Assembly: GCA_036877525.1 (NCBI GenBank)
Contig: JAZGTH010000008.1
Location: 11,376,001 to 11,440,000, forward strand
Direction of reading: 5' to 3'
Length of the DNA: 64,000 nucleotides
Source of the DNA: Chromobotia macracanthus
Lineage: Eukaryota; Chordata; Actinopteri; Cypriniformes; Botiidae
Below are positions 13,450 through 26,302 of the stretch, one piece after another. Position 1 is the stretch's first letter. Each line of letters starts with the position of its first letter. Below the pieces are notes generated by a model. The model had not been told where the DNA came from. It saw nothing but the letters and a program-made list of their open reading frames with translations, and did not search any database. The position numbers and the translations under genes are program-made.

Positions 13450-13617
13450 TTATGAACATATTAGGGTGTAAATCGGAACTCCTGGACAGATGGCAGGAGC
13501 GTCTGAGCACCCAGGGTTGCACTTTTCATTTTATTAAGCAACAGCATAAAAAAATGTCTAGATAGGAGGAGAGATGCTTAAAATAAAATGATTATGAACG
13601 GTGAGGTGAATAGTGAT

Positions 13618-14026
13618 TTAAAGCTACCGTCAATAACTTTAATTTAGGCTAAAAACGAACAAAAACCTAGATGACAATTTGAGGTTGTAAGATTTACGTC
13701 AAGTAAAAAAAAATTGTTAAAAATATTATTTTGAAAGTTTGTGTGCAAAAACCTTTTTCATAACATTAAGAGAATCTTTAATAAACATTAGACAATGTTC
13801 TGGGAACAGTCCCTGTTAGCTGGGAATTAGTTATTAAGCAAGTGGCATGACAGATCAGTGTTCACGATCTCCTTACCTTACCCCGATTCCCAACAGTAAG
13901 TTCATAATAATGATTTATGATTGTCAGACTTTATTTGACTTCAACATGTAAAAATTATGTAATGTAACCTGCAATTTTGTGTTTCAAACAGAGATGGAAA
14001 CAGAGAGGCAAAAGTTAGAGTTTTAA
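13618..14026 (+). mobile_element. Family C short DNA transposon interrupted by family A
   Basis: Starts TTAAAGCTACCGTCAATAAC, then GGCTAAAAACGAACAAAAA. It is interrupted at 13666-13824 and resumes TTAGTTATTAAGCAAGTGG through CTCCTTACCTTACCCCG and CAGAGATGGAAACAGAGAGG to AAAGTTAGAGTTTTAA. Confidence 0.8.
13666..13824 (+). mobile_element. Family A MITE-like copy nested inside a family C element
   Basis: Starts CCTAGATGACAATTTGAGG and ends CCCTGTTAGCTGGG. It is shortened to about 160 bp. The flanking sequence on both sides belongs to the family C element spanning 13618-14026, so family A inserted after this C copy was already in place. Confidence 0.8.
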
Positions 14027-14977
14027 GTATAAACTGTAGCGTCTTTTTAATAATACATCAAGAGGGTGTTTTCCAGTTTTGTGGGCAACATGTCAGGTTT
14101 ATTTAATATTAAATACTTACTTTGACTTGAATATTTATTTTAGATGTAAATTTTTAGCAAACGTTTACAGTGTATTGAAACTGTAAAAGTTGAGATGTTT
14201 AAACAGTGTACGGCTGCTGTTTAGACATCGACAGAGCCAAACATGTTAAATCAAAAAGAAATCTCCAACAATGCATAAAATTAAAAGACAAACACAAGAA
14301 GAAAGTAAATCTGCTCTGATGGATGTTGTAAGCCATTAGCAAAGCTCACAGCTGTCGAAGCTAAGCGCTCATTTTTATTTCTGTGTTTTTCTGAGAGAGA
14401 GAGGGCAATATCAGAGAAATTGTGACTTGCCATTGACATGGCTGGTTTAACTCCGGGTTCTTTGGTGCTAGAGACCTGCTGTTACTTATTGTATAAACTA
14501 TTGTATAATAAAAGTGTTGCCTTTTATGCTTGGCCTACATAACAACATGCGTAAAGTAGCATAATATTTCCATTGCAAATTAAAATCATTTTTATGTATA
14601 TATTATATATTCGTATATTTGTACTTACTACATTTTTAATGTAAGGAGGTACATAAGCCGCATATTAGCTTTACTTGAAATGAACGTAATGTTGTATGTT
14701 TTTCAGGAATATTTTCTTTTTTCCCACAGAAACCAGTTTGAGATCAAACAGTAATTGGTGGACCCCCCACAGTACTGCTCTGCAGCCCCTTGAGGCTACG
14801 GACCCCCTGTTGAAGACCCCTGGTTTAGCCTGTAACATTCAGGTTTATTTTAGTCTGGGTGCAGCTAACATATTCGGTCCCTCTGTCTGCTCCATTAGGC
14901 GCCGCTCAGAAACACGCTCAGTGAAGCTCTACAAACACAGCTGCTCAGCAAAACAAGGAGCCCGTGACAGGGTCTGT

Positions 14978-15201
14978 CCCAGCGAACACTTTTAGGCTGT
15001 AAGAACGTTTCCTTAATGTTTCCAATAAGCAACAAAAACATTAACAATTTTATTTTCAATGTCCTAGAACCTTCAAAACACCCTTTTTTAGATGAACGTT
15101 TTTGATATGTTTGCTACATAACGTTTAAAAAAACAAACTAACATTACTGCAAGAGTGTTTTTTGGTAACATTGAGAAAACTTTGAGAGAACATTAGCCAA
15201 A
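14978..15201 (+). mobile_element. Family A MITE-like copy, right end lost
   Basis: Starts CCCAGCGAACACTTTTAGG and follows the family through TACTGCAAGAGTG to GAGAGAACATTAGCCAAAA, with a deletion in the middle and no terminal GTTAGCTGGG. Confidence 0.75.
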
Positions 15202-17229
15202 ATGGTTTGTGGCTCCTTCCTGATTCACAGTGAGACTGAATTGTGACTATTTCTCTGACAGTTCTCTCATTGTTGCAGAGACGGTAATGATCGGAGGTCT
15301 TTCAAGACACATGCGACTTTAACAGAGTGGAATCTGTGGAAATGATTCATCGTGATTGCATTTCAAAGAACAGGAATGAAAGAATAATATGCAGGTAGAT
15401 GAACCTTTAGAGAACGTTAGATAAATTACCTCCAGTAACACAGACACAAATGAATGCATTAAAGTGGTCATATGAAACTGCTTTAAATTCTTTAAGGTTT
15501 TTTATCTCTATGTGAACTGCTTTGTTATTGTGAAAAGATCCTCTCCATTTACTTTATCACACTTCAATAGATAATATAAGAATTTAGAAGGAGACCTGAG
15601 CTGCAATTTTATTTGAAACTGACCTGCTTGACCTGAACACTGAAGCTGTGATATTAACAGATCAAGCGTCTGTGGTTCTGAAGGAGAACGATCTAAATGA
15701 AGCTTATTAAAGGAAGTCCACATTCATTATCATAAGACATTGTATAGCACTTAGCTTTTTAATCTTTCGGAACATTGTGATGTGTATCTACTGTAATAAG
15801 GGGCCCCAGACTTACTAAAGCAGAAAATGGCCACCTCGCGTCCCGGCAGATGTGAGTGCTCTTGTCTGTGTGTGCGACAGAAAGTTATTGAAAAAGTTAG
15901 CGTAACATTTTTATGATGTGCAAGTTTATCACTTAATTAGGCCTGGCTTGTATTTCTCTCTGTTTAATCCCCCAAAAAGGAGATAGCCTCAAAGAAAAAA
16001 GTTTGGCTTTCATTTCACGATTTTTTTTGTTGTTTTTTTGCATTGTGACAGTTTCATGGCAATTAAGTGCCTTTTTCTTCATTCTTGTGTAATACCTTTA
16101 TTGTTTTTACCGTAATACAGTGTTTTGTAATATTAAAATCAGCATAAATTAAAGGCAGGTAGAACAAAAATCTGTATCATCAAATCTTTTTTTTATTTTG
16201 GCACAGAAACGTTAATGCTTTTCAGACACAGAAAGAAACCTCCATAACAAGATATGTATTAAAAATCCTGTGTGAGGATGTGGTGTTCGGCAGAAGCACT
16301 GACAGACAGCGTTCTTATATCTTTTAGCATCAACAATATTGTGTTCTCTGAGGCTCTCTAAGTGATGATAGAACACTGAATATGACTTGAAGGCTGAGGA
16401 GATGAGGTTTTTTACGAGTTAGAAAGCTATTCTGTGGGTATACAGATGTTTACAAGTTCCCCTGACAGAAAAATCTCAACTTGGGGATGAATGAGAAAAA
16501 GCATTTATAATTTCATAGTAGCATAATTTTCTCTCCACGGAGATTTTCTCACCATTGCACCATTAAAACCATCTATAAAGTTTTTCCTACGAAAAAGGCA
16601 ATTTTACTATGGCCCACAATTTTCCAAACATTTCCAAAAAAGCTAATTATACTGGCGATTGTGTGTCAATTGTGTGCCAAACATTATGGTTGTGTAACAT
16701 CACACACATCTGCAGAGTCTGCCAGACACTAGCTTTGACCCTTGACACACAGAAAGCATGAATAACACGTAATTAAATGGTTCATCGCTTGGCCTGTCAA
16801 ATATACGATCAGCTAATACCCCTTCAGCCTTTCCAGGACTCACGCTTGATTGGTCGGTTTGACTTCTTCCCCTGATCCTGCCGGTGGGGGTCAGTGGTGA
16901 GATGGAGCGTGTGAGGGGTTGAGGAGGGGGAGTGTTGCCGACCATAAATCGATATTCTGGTCACCAGGCGAGAAAAAGTGGATCAGGCCACCTATCAGCA
17001 GCGCAAACCGGATTATAACCCAAAAGATGTCACCAGACAGCCAGACAGCGTTCGCTCGGGAGAGTGGCCGGCTTACACGGCAGATGGGAAACGATTAAGA
17101 TCAGAAAACAAGGAGAAACTATTTTCTTGTCTTTTTTATTCCTGCTTACTTGTTAGAAAAAAAAAACTGAAATACATAAACACCTGCTGTACAGTCGAGG
17201 TCCCCTGATGGGTTTAACTGAGGAGGAGA

Positions 17230-17545
17230 GAAAAGCTTGTTAAGTGCTCAAGTCTCCATGTTTCGATGAATAAATATGAAGTTCGGATGCCAGATCTCCT
17301 TAAACGCATGCAGTCTCATGGAAATTAAGCTTTACGATCTCATCTGCCGCAGTAGCCTGCGAGCGACTGTCTATCTTGTATGTAATGTGATTCAGTTTAG
17401 CCCCCAGAATGCTTTGCATATGGATGGGCCACGTCCAAGATCGCTTAGTTACGAGCCATAGTTACAAATCCCCCAACATCCATCAATTAGCATTGATAAT
17501 GCCAATCACCCAATGCTCTGTCATTGTTTCAACTTCTCAGAGGGG
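17230..17545. promoter_or_regulatory. Possible conserved non-coding element
   Basis: Repeat-free block with GGAAATTAAGC, TCAATTAG (17483-17490) within the near-palindrome ATCAATTAGCATTGAT, and GCCAATCACCCAATG (CCAAT-type). These are homeodomain-like sites. No transposon similarity. Confidence 0.25.
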
Positions 17546-18794
17546 TTCTTATGCAAAACTAGTTCAATTTTTCCATACATACACAATGATTTTATGATGT
17601 ATGATTCTGTTAACTGTTCCTGAAAATCTGTGTTATTCCAGTGATGCCCACAAAGCACTAAATTTTTCTCTCATGTCGTCAATCTGACGGCTTGGGCGGA
17701 GCCAGAGCTGTTAACCACTCCTCTCTAATGGTTAGTCTGTGAGCTTTGAAACACCTGCTTTTACACAGTCAATAATTTCCAATGTAAAAAACAAGCCACG
17801 CCCCCATTATGTTTCATATTGCTATGCATAAGAACACTGCAGTCGGGGTTGCAACCTCCGGTTCTTGCGGATTTTAAGACGGTACGGTGCTTCTTCAGAA
17901 ATAACAAAAGAACCAGAACTATTAAGTGGAATCAGACTTGGAACCAGAATCGTTAAATACCTAAATTCCCTTTCCTATTCCTAAGTTAATGTTTGTATTG
18001 CAAGCACGTCCATTTTTATCACTCTCTGTCTCTCTTTACTTTGTCATGTTTAACATTCTCACTTTATCCAGACAACAGATTGACAAACCTCAGCTTTCAG
18101 ATGGAGGCCTGCCTCAGGTAGAAACTCTTTCTTTTTCATTCCCCCTCTCTCTCTCTCTCTCTCTTCTCCTAAGAAGAGACTGAATAGAAGACGCTCCCAT
18201 GGCTTCTCTCCTCGTCTTTATCATTACAGCTTCCTATTACCGGCCTCCAGCCCCAGAGATAGGCTGCCTGCAGTGCACCGTGGGAACTGCTCTGTAGCTG
18301 TGCATTGGGATGACTTCTCTACTGATGTTTTCCTGCTAGGACCTCTTCAGTATGTCAGTTCTGCTTTTCTCCACTGCTGAGCCCCCCCCTCCCTCCTCTC
18401 TTCCATGTGCCTGTGTGAACATAAATGAGGTATTGTCAGCTTGATGTTCGGTGTGGCACTTGTGAGCATGCATGCAAGCACTGATGTCCAGCGCTAAGCG
18501 GCTGGAGATCTCCAGAACATTTACTGCTCCCTAAACAACTGTGAGCCAGCGAACATGCACTCCAATGCCACATTTAAGCAGATATTTTTTTCCTTTGCTT
18601 ATGTACTGAATTGTAGCATTTATAAAAGTGTGCCTGTGTGTGTTTCTCTCACTGTGGGTGTGTGGGGGGAGCGTGGCCGCTGACTCACCCTGTGTGAAGC
18701 TCTGTGTGTCTCACAGGCATGAATAAATACATTTCTCGCAGGGTTAATGGTGTCTCGATCGCCCAGTGTGCACCTTTAAGAATGATGTGCCCCT

Positions 18795-18820
18795 ACACAC
18801 ACACACACACACACACACAT
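18795..18820 (+). repeat. (AC)n microsatellite
   Basis: A perfect AC run of about 13 units. Confidence 0.9.
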
Positions 18821-18926
18821 AAAACACACACCCTCTAAATCTTACTTAACCTTCGTTGCACTTCAAGCTCAATGAATCAGACACTTTCCAAATGCTCGAC
18901 TGTCCTTATCTAGGACACACTCGTTT

Positions 18927-18930
<4 letters not shown>

Positions 18931-18978
<48 letters not shown>
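18931..18978 (+). repeat. (TC)n microsatellite
   Basis: A perfect TC run of about 24 units; a homopurine-homopyrimidine mirror tract. Confidence 0.95.
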
Positions 18979-18982
<4 letters not shown>

Positions 18983-20616
18983 TCCACTCTCCTGGCTGTC
19001 ACGTCTCACAGTCACTGTGGTGAAAGTCTCTGTCACTCTGAGTATCATGTTTAGGGGGATGAATATTTGAATTTTGGATGAATATTTACAAGGGACTAAA
19101 ACATGCAAATTCCTCTTTTTCAAAACATTTCTATAAATTTGTTGATCTTGTGAAAATGTGGCTTTAAAATGACACCACCAAAATATCACATATATGATCA
19201 TTTGCAATGATTTTAAGAATAGCCTGCCTTGCTGTGATATGGTGCATGTTTGTTTATTTGTTTACATGTTTATTTACTTCATTTATTGATTCGGAAACCA
19301 CTTTAGATGAAAGGTTATATTTGTTACCATTAAAGGTGTCATTTTTAATAAAACAATTTTTCTTGTCCTGTCCTAGTCTAATGTCTTAATAGAATATTCC
19401 TTTTAAAAATAAATTAAACTCATGTCACAGATGCTTTCAGCTGTGAGAATACAATTGTGATTCATATCCCAAAAGCAAACATTTTACAGTAATGCATTTA
19501 CAATGTAAGTCAATGGGGCAAGACACGGCATTGGGATAATAATAATAAAAAATTAAAAACTCTGTTTTGAATGTGTAGACACAAGACTTAAACATTATAT
19601 ATGCAAACATGAGACTAGTGTGATAAATCATGCGTGTTATGTTAAATGTTTTTACTCATGTAAAGGCGTAACCTTGTATCTTTTGGATGACATGGATGCA
19701 CAAAGTTCTGTTACACAGAAAACCTCACTTATCAGTTAACACACAAGAGCTTATTAAAAAATGACGACAACTTTACAGATGAAGTAATTTTTATGGAAGA
19801 ACTAACGACAGCCGTTTCTCAAAAAAAGAGCTTCGCCTCTTTCATTTTGAAATGTCTTTTAGACTCCCATTGTAAATGCATTACTGTACATGATATTTGT
19901 TTTAACAGAGGATGAGGCATAATTATTGTCTGCAGTAATGGACAGCGTGTCACAGATACTGTTTATAGAGCTTCTCTTGTTCTCATTCTTTTTAAATGAC
20001 TGACAGTGTTTAATCTGCAGCAGATCTGGTATGGTTTGGAATGGTTTCACTGGGAGTCTGTTCTATTTCTGGATCACCAGCACGCAGCAACACATTTAGT
20101 GACTCTACATCTACAGCAGTACAACAGGACTGTGTTTCAGAGAACATCTCAATATTCAATGAGCCACTTCTCTCTCATCTCATAGCCTCCGTGACCCCAT
20201 CCTCTCTCTCTCTCCCCTTCTCTCTAGGTCTCTCTCTCCCTCATGTTGGATTGTCCCCGCAGTGCTGTTTCTGCTGTCTGGTGAGTGTGTTTCTGAGCGT
20301 TTAACATGAGCCCCTCTCACCCCTCTCTCTCTCTCCTGTAATCTGGCCATCTGTGCCTAATTGACTGAGTGTCTTACGTCTTTCAGTGGGGACCGAAAGT
20401 CACCCGACTGCCAGGCTAAAAAAAAAGGAAAATATGATGGAGCTCGGATCATGGTTATTATAGTGCTGAATTTTTCATTTAGTTTTTCTTTTTTTTTTCC
20501 AGGTCCTTTTAGTGTTTTTAGTTTTCAAGTGCTGCCAGAGTGTTAACTGATATAATAAAAAAACCTGTTTAACTCAGTTACATTTCTCAAGACATCTAGT
20601 GTTGTCATTTTTCATG
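18979..20616. other. Intergenic, no gene seen
   Basis: Ordinary AT-rich sequence with CT-rich runs at about 20190-20235 and 20315-20335. Nothing else stands out. Confidence 0.6.
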
Positions 20617-20890
20617 TTTAAAGCTGCTATATGTAACTTTTTTAGGTTAAAAATGAACAAAAGCCCAGTTATTGAGCAAGTACATAACAGATCAGTGTTC
20701 AACACAATCTCCTTACCTTACCCCAATTCCCAATGGTAAGTTTATAATATTGATTTATCATTTCCCGGAATGTCAGCTTGGCTTCATGTGACTTCAACAT
20801 ACTTAAAGAAAAATATGCAAAGTAATCTGCAATTTTGTTTTTTAAACAGAGATGGCAATAGAGAGGCAAAAGTTACAGATTGCAGCTTTA
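20617..20890 (+). mobile_element. Family C short DNA transposon, complete copy
   Basis: Left end TTTAAAGCTGCTATATGTAAC and right end GTTACAGATTGCAGCTTTAA form terminal inverted repeats. The interior is non-coding. This copy gives the uninterrupted version of the site occupied by family A in the copy at 13618. Confidence 0.85.
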
Positions 20891-21157
20891 AAGAAAACTA
20901 CAAAATATCCAAATATTTTGAAATATTTTTTAGACAGAGCATTAAATGTTATTGCTTGGTTACTTGAACGTTAGTCAGAATTTTTTATTCTGTAACATTT
21001 TTAAAACGTTCCACTAACAGCTTAAGAATTTTTACTAAGAAACGTTTTTGATATATAATGTTACAAAAAGTTCTACTAACATTACTGCAAGAATGTTTTT
21101 TCTTAACTTTCAGAGAACTTTTAGAGAACGTATTACGACCGTTCCCTGTTAGCTGGG
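20891..21157 (+). mobile_element. Family A MITE-like copy, left end lost, abutting family C
   Basis: The family interior begins immediately after the right end of the family C element at 20890 and runs to TTCCCTGTTAGCTGGG. The left third is absent. Confidence 0.8.
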
Positions 21158-21615
21158 TATAATCTCAGCTATTTATACTATCACTTGGCTATTACAGTTG
21201 GCAGCATTCATTACCATCACATCATTACCGTCCCTCAGTTCTTTTCTTTCTATGACATTTGTTCATCACATATCTCATCTGCATCCCCCGTTCCTCTCCG
21301 TCTGGCCCCATGAGGATCACACAGGATCATCAGACTTTGAAGCTCGCTGGTTGATAGTTTTCCTATCTCCCCATCAGAGCCGTTCAGATAGTGCCTTACA
21401 TCAGTAAGCCATGCTGTGACAGAACATCCATCCAGACTGGGCGACCAGCTTAGCCACCACACCCCCAACACCCCCACCTCGTACCACTCCCAAAACTCTG
21501 CTGCTCTTTGAACAAACACTGGCCCTGGACTCCTGGGGCACTCTGGTACAGTCTGCGAGAGAGAAAAGATACTGGGCATGGAGCAAAAAATGGGGAGAGC
21601 AGTTAAGAGAGCAGG

Positions 21616-21986
21616 GAACAATTTTAGGTTGAAAGAATGTTTCCATAACGTTTCTATTAAGTTTAACATTAAACATGGTATTAATGTTAAGGGAAAGTTC
21701 TAGGAAAAAGTCTAGTTTTTTTTAGATGTTGGATTACCGTAATTGCTGGTTATAAGAACAATATTCAAACATTTTCAAACATTAAAATCTTATTCATACA
21801 TTCTGTAACGTTTTTAAAATGTTCCACCGGCAATTTAAGAGTAATTTTGTGATACATATATGTATATAATATATATATAATATGAAACATTTTCTACAAG
21901 TTCTACTAATGTTACTGCAAGTTTTTTTTGAGGGAACCTTTACAGAACATTAGCCAATGTTCTGAAAATGTTCCCTGATAGCTGGG
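21616..21986 (+). mobile_element. Family A MITE-like copy, near full length
   Basis: Starts GGGAACAATTTTAGGTTGAA and ends TTCCCTGATAGCTGGGG. It contains an expanded AT stretch (TATATGTATATAATATATAT) at the usual GATATATAATG position. Confidence 0.8.
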
Positions 21987-22029
21987 GAAAGGAAGAGTGC
22001 AGGGGATCTTATATTTAATAAGAAAACCG

Positions 22030-22290
22030 ATGCTGGCGCGGGGCATGCTCGTCTCTTGGGCTGGGCTCCGCCAGCCATTTCTCAGGCACAGTGAAGGATT
22101 TGGGTTAGATGCTGAAAGCCCACGAGATGCTCTCTGGCATTTTCCTCATGCAGAGGATATCAGAGCAGAAGCAGTGGAGAGAGAAGGTGCAAGAAGGATA
22201 TGCCCCTGATATCCATTAATTTTCACCTCCTCTCTCTGCCATTTGTGCAAATGATGATGGCAAATGCAGGTGTGAGAACTTCAATACTTT
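22030..22290. promoter_or_regulatory. Possible conserved non-coding element
   Basis: Non-repetitive block containing CCATTAATTTTCACC and the palindrome CATTTGTGCAAATG (22240-22253), which combines E-box halves with a POU-like TGCAAAT. Directly beside a family A copy ending at 21986. Confidence 0.3.
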
Positions 22291-22790
22291 AGTCAGAGAT
22301 GAGGGAGAGAGATGCAGGATAGCGTGATTTTAAACGAAGAAGTGAGGAGAGGGAGGGGCAAAATAATACACAAAGTCCTTGGTGCCACTTCAATTAAGAT
22401 GTACGCGTCGTTTTAATCACCTAGACCTACATATGCAGCAGTCGGTGGAAACAGAGCACCTTCTCCTACATATTCCCCAATGGCTCACGAAAGGTGCAGC
22501 CACGTTCCATAACCTGCTTCTCAGAAACACAGGTTCTCCTTCGAAAAGCATCTGGAAGATGAATAGAAGAAATAGGACAAATCAGGCCTGAAGGCTTCAC
22601 AGAATGAGAGTCAATTATCAATTTGTGACCTTTTCAGAACGATTTTAACATGGAATATTTATAGCTGTACCTTTTAACACGTCGGTTCCCTAACAATGAG
22701 TTTTGAGAAACAAAAACCAGAACCAATGAAGCAAAGGCTGTTCTGGAACTGGAAGCAGCTGATTTGGAGGTTGAGGTTCAGAGCCTCCAG

Positions 22791-23014
22791 AGAATGTTCT
22801 CAGAACATTGGCTAACGTTCTCTCAAAGTTATCATTTTTGCAGTAAACTTAGTAGAATGTGTTTACGTTATACATCATATATATCAAAAACCTTATCCTT
22901 AAGTTGTTAGTGGAATGTTTAAAAGAATTAAAAAAAAAAAAACTTTCAAAATACCATTTTTGTTACTTAATGAAAATGTTACAGAAACATTTTTACAATC
23001 TAAAACTATTAACC
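22791..23014 (-). mobile_element. Family A MITE-like copy, reverse, internally deleted
   Basis: Starts at GAATGTTCTCAGAACATTGG and ends at ATCTAAAACTATTAACC. Both terminal repeats are eroded, but the internal order is clear. Confidence 0.75.
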
Positions 23015-23501
23015 GCGTTAAAACCCAACTGACCCATTGGCTGCCTTTGCGCTTACCTAACACTGGGAATCCCTGTGGGGTTTCAAGGTACAGTGGCTGC
23101 GGTCCATGGCAGCAAATGAAATCCTTTTATATAAATAATGGATGGAAATAAATGAGAATATCTCACAGTGTCCCTGTTAGATATTTGCCCAGAAGCCGCA
23201 GATGCTCTGGAACAGCCATCACAACAGCCCCACTACAAAGGAACCCACTTCTGCGAGCCCTCAGTGGACACTGTAGACAGCAGCCAATCAGGGCACTACC
23301 AGCTCCCTAAACAGGGACTGTTTTCTGCAGAAGCAACAGTTCTGTGATACTTTGTATGCTGTTTCCTGTATTTCAGAGTTGTAAATTATGAAGAACATTA
23401 ATCTTGTTTAGCATTCATAATACACATTGCTGTTTTTGGGCACCCAAATCACACATAAATATATATGAATACCATCACGTTAGGTAACAAAGCAAGCCAA
23501 A

Positions 23502-23633
23502 TTAAAGCTGCTTTTTCTGAGAAATGTTAGTTTGGCTTCCTTTGATTTCAACATATGTAATGAAAGTATGTAAGGTGCAATTACATGTTTCAAACAGAGA
23601 TGGCGGTAGAGAGGACAAAGATCACAGCTTTAA
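23502..23633 (+). mobile_element. Family C short DNA transposon, internally deleted
   Basis: TTAAAGCTGC at the left joins directly to the GTTAGTTTGGCTTCCTTTGA block, then CAAACAGAGATGGCGGTAGA, and ends ATCACAGCTTTAA. About 130 bp is missing between. Confidence 0.75.
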
Positions 23634-25413
23634 TACTGTCACCAAATACTTTTATAATTACGTTTGTAATTTTGAACAATATATGTATTGTTTAAACACT
23701 AAACTTCTGTTGAACATTTTGTGCTTTTTGAAACCCTGTTGCAAATCCATTTTCCAATTTCTACAAGTCTGATATTTTGCTTTATTGGCTAAAATTTTTC
23801 TTTAAAGTAAACAAAAGAGGCACAAATCAGCTGATGTTATAAAAGTTAGGAACTGTAAGATCTTTTCTAACTCACTGCTGGGTTCAATCCATCTTTCACT
23901 TGAATCATGAGTACAGTGACCTTTGCTTTTAGTGACGGTGCTTAAACCCAGACACGGCCATATTAACCAGGTGAACAATGATAAAACATTAGCCCTTCCT
24001 TTAAGAAAACCTTTTTTTGCCTTTAAGTCCAGTTAATAGTTCAACAGCTGGGCTGCAAGTGTGGTATTTTAAATGTTCTGGGCAGCTCTCCAAATGTCAC
24101 CTGCCATTTCCTGCAAGCCAGTTCCCTTAGTGCTCTGTGCATCTGTGCAAAAGCTTCATATAGAGGTGGATAGTTTGTCTGATATTCAAACCCAAACATA
24201 AGTCATGGAGGAGCTGATAATATTTACTTGAATACACATCTGGAGAGGTCAAATTAAGTTCTTAAGAAGTTCTCACCTGAGACGTAATGCGACACATTTT
24301 CTTCATTGCCCAGTCTTTGCGTATGTGACTTTATCTCTACTGTATTTGAACTAAGATAAATTGTAGTTGAAACCTGCTATTCAAGCTAAAGTGTGTATTA
24401 TTTTATCTCAATTTAATAAGCAGTCAGCTGTAAGTAAATCAGCAGAAAATATACCCTTCTATTTTAATACAATCAAAAGAACAAAATGGTCGAGTCAAGA
24501 TTCTGGAGAATCTGCAGAGACAGGCAATTCACTCCAACACTGTTACTGTTTTTTTGACCTCTGACTTTTTACAATAGGCTTTCTTGGCCTCCTGACCTCT
24601 TGCTAACCCCGCTGGATTTGCTAGCGCAGCCCCAGGATCGTTCTTCTCTGACGGGTGAGGTCCTGAGAGACCCGGGCGACAACGGCCATCGATCCAGGGT
24701 GAAATGTCAGCCTAGCGCAGTCGGCAGGGATAAGAAGGCCACTTTGCAGGAAGCTAAGACCAAAGATGGGAAGCAAAACTGAAAGACACTGTGAGAATCA
24801 CACACACAAAAAGAAAATAGTCAATACTAAATAAAAACATAAAACAAAAATTCAAAACACCCAAACTAAACAACAAAAAAACAAATACTATAATCCGTCC
24901 TAAATTTGACAGTTAAAGAAAAAAACATAAATAACCTTCAACCCATCTAACAAATAAATCATGAAAAAGCGAATACTTCACCATAATGCGCTTGAAGAGG
25001 AGAAGGCAAGCTATTCATTAAGCATATTACAGTGCACAGAAAATGCATTAACGTCTGCGTCGAGCTCTTTGAGCATGTAATTCTTCTTTGTTCTGACTTC
25101 TTAAGCATGTTATTAAAAGCATGTTCGAGAGCAGCCATTAAGCTCCTTCACACGACACACGTTACATAAAGAAAAAAGGCTGTGGACGTATTCGATAGGT
25201 CAGTGCTGACCACGGATCAGTGGTTTTACTAAATCAGGTGTGTAGAACAGGCTTTGGCTGACCCACTGTCAGCGATGTCACTGAATCGGAAATACGGAAT
25301 AGGATTAAAACCAACGACCCTAAACCTGCCGATTCCCCAGAGAAAGAGAGAGTAAGAGAGGAGAGAAAATTAAGGCTCCACACTATAATGAAAGTGCTTC
25401 CAGACAATGAGAA

Positions 25414-25657
25414 TTTAAAGGGATAGTTAACCCATTTATGTCATTCCAAACCTGTATGACTTTATGGGTTTTATGGAACATAAAAAAGTGATTTTGTGTC
25501 TATACAATAGAAGTCAATGGATGCCACTGTTGTTTGGTTACCAACGTCCTTCAGAATATCTTCTATTGTGTCCCTCAGACGCAAAAAGTCATACAGGTTT
25601 GGAATGACATGCAGGTGAGTAAACAATGGAAGAATTTTGGGGTGAAATATCCCTTTA
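25414..25657 (+). mobile_element. Family B short DNA transposon (GGGATAGTT ends)
   Basis: Left end TTTAAAGGGATAGTTAACCC and right end GGTGAAATATCCCTTTA are inverted matches. The interior has CATTCCAAACCTGTATGA on one side and its inverse TCATACAGGTTTGGAATGACA on the other, typical of a widespread carp/zebrafish-type non-autonomous element, possibly hAT-like. No coding capacity. Confidence 0.85.
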
Positions 25658-26302
25658 TGAAATTCAGCATATAAACAAACGTATTTGTCGCATTTGAAGA
25701 CAGATATGGGTGAAAACAGGAGGAAAAGAATGAAGAGGTACAAGAGAGTCGTGCTGGTGAAGGTAACAGATGGCTGAAGGAGCGAGGTTTGTTAAAGAAC
25801 GATCACCTACAGCTCCTGCAGGAGAGACTTTTTTCCCCCAGTGATTTCTTAAACACAATAACAAGCTTTCTGAAGAGGAAAACACGGACCACTGTGAGGC
25901 CAGACAAAGGCATGAAAAATAGACTTGTCATACTAAAAGTGGTAAAAAAATTAAATCCCTCTAAAAATGTCTATGCAGTGTGGGGGTGAATTATTTTACA
26001 GTATTAACAGAGTCTCCAGGGTAACATAATAGCAGTCTACTGTTTTATCTGTTTCTAATAAAAAACAAACTAAATGTTTTAGAGTGAGGTGATAAATTGG
26101 GTAAACTATTCCCGGGTTCATTAGATATTAAATATGAAACAGTTGTGCTGTTTTGTTTTGTATCATTTTTGTTTTGTTTTGTATCAAGTGAAAATCAGCA
26201 CTGTTTTTATTATCCCAAAGAACAAAATGTCTTATAATCTTTAATAAAAAAATAAACCTGCTTTGCCTCTGGAAGGTCTTTCCTTTTCTGCTTATGGCAA
26301 CA

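Larger units (their letters stand above)
14027..18794. other. Intergenic, no gene seen
   Basis: One family A copy, A/T-rich tracts and a possible conserved block at 17230-17545. CT-rich stretches around 18140-18170. No exon-like frame recognised. Confidence 0.6.
22291..25413. other. Intergenic, no gene seen
   Basis: Family A and C fragments. A GC-richer patch at 24600-24760 has a short open frame without recognisable domains. An A-rich run at 24800-24960 follows. Confidence 0.6.

Noticed and set aside
21250..21676. Two overlapping minus frames of 139 and 91 codons
   Set aside because: They run into a family A transposon copy and resemble no known protein.
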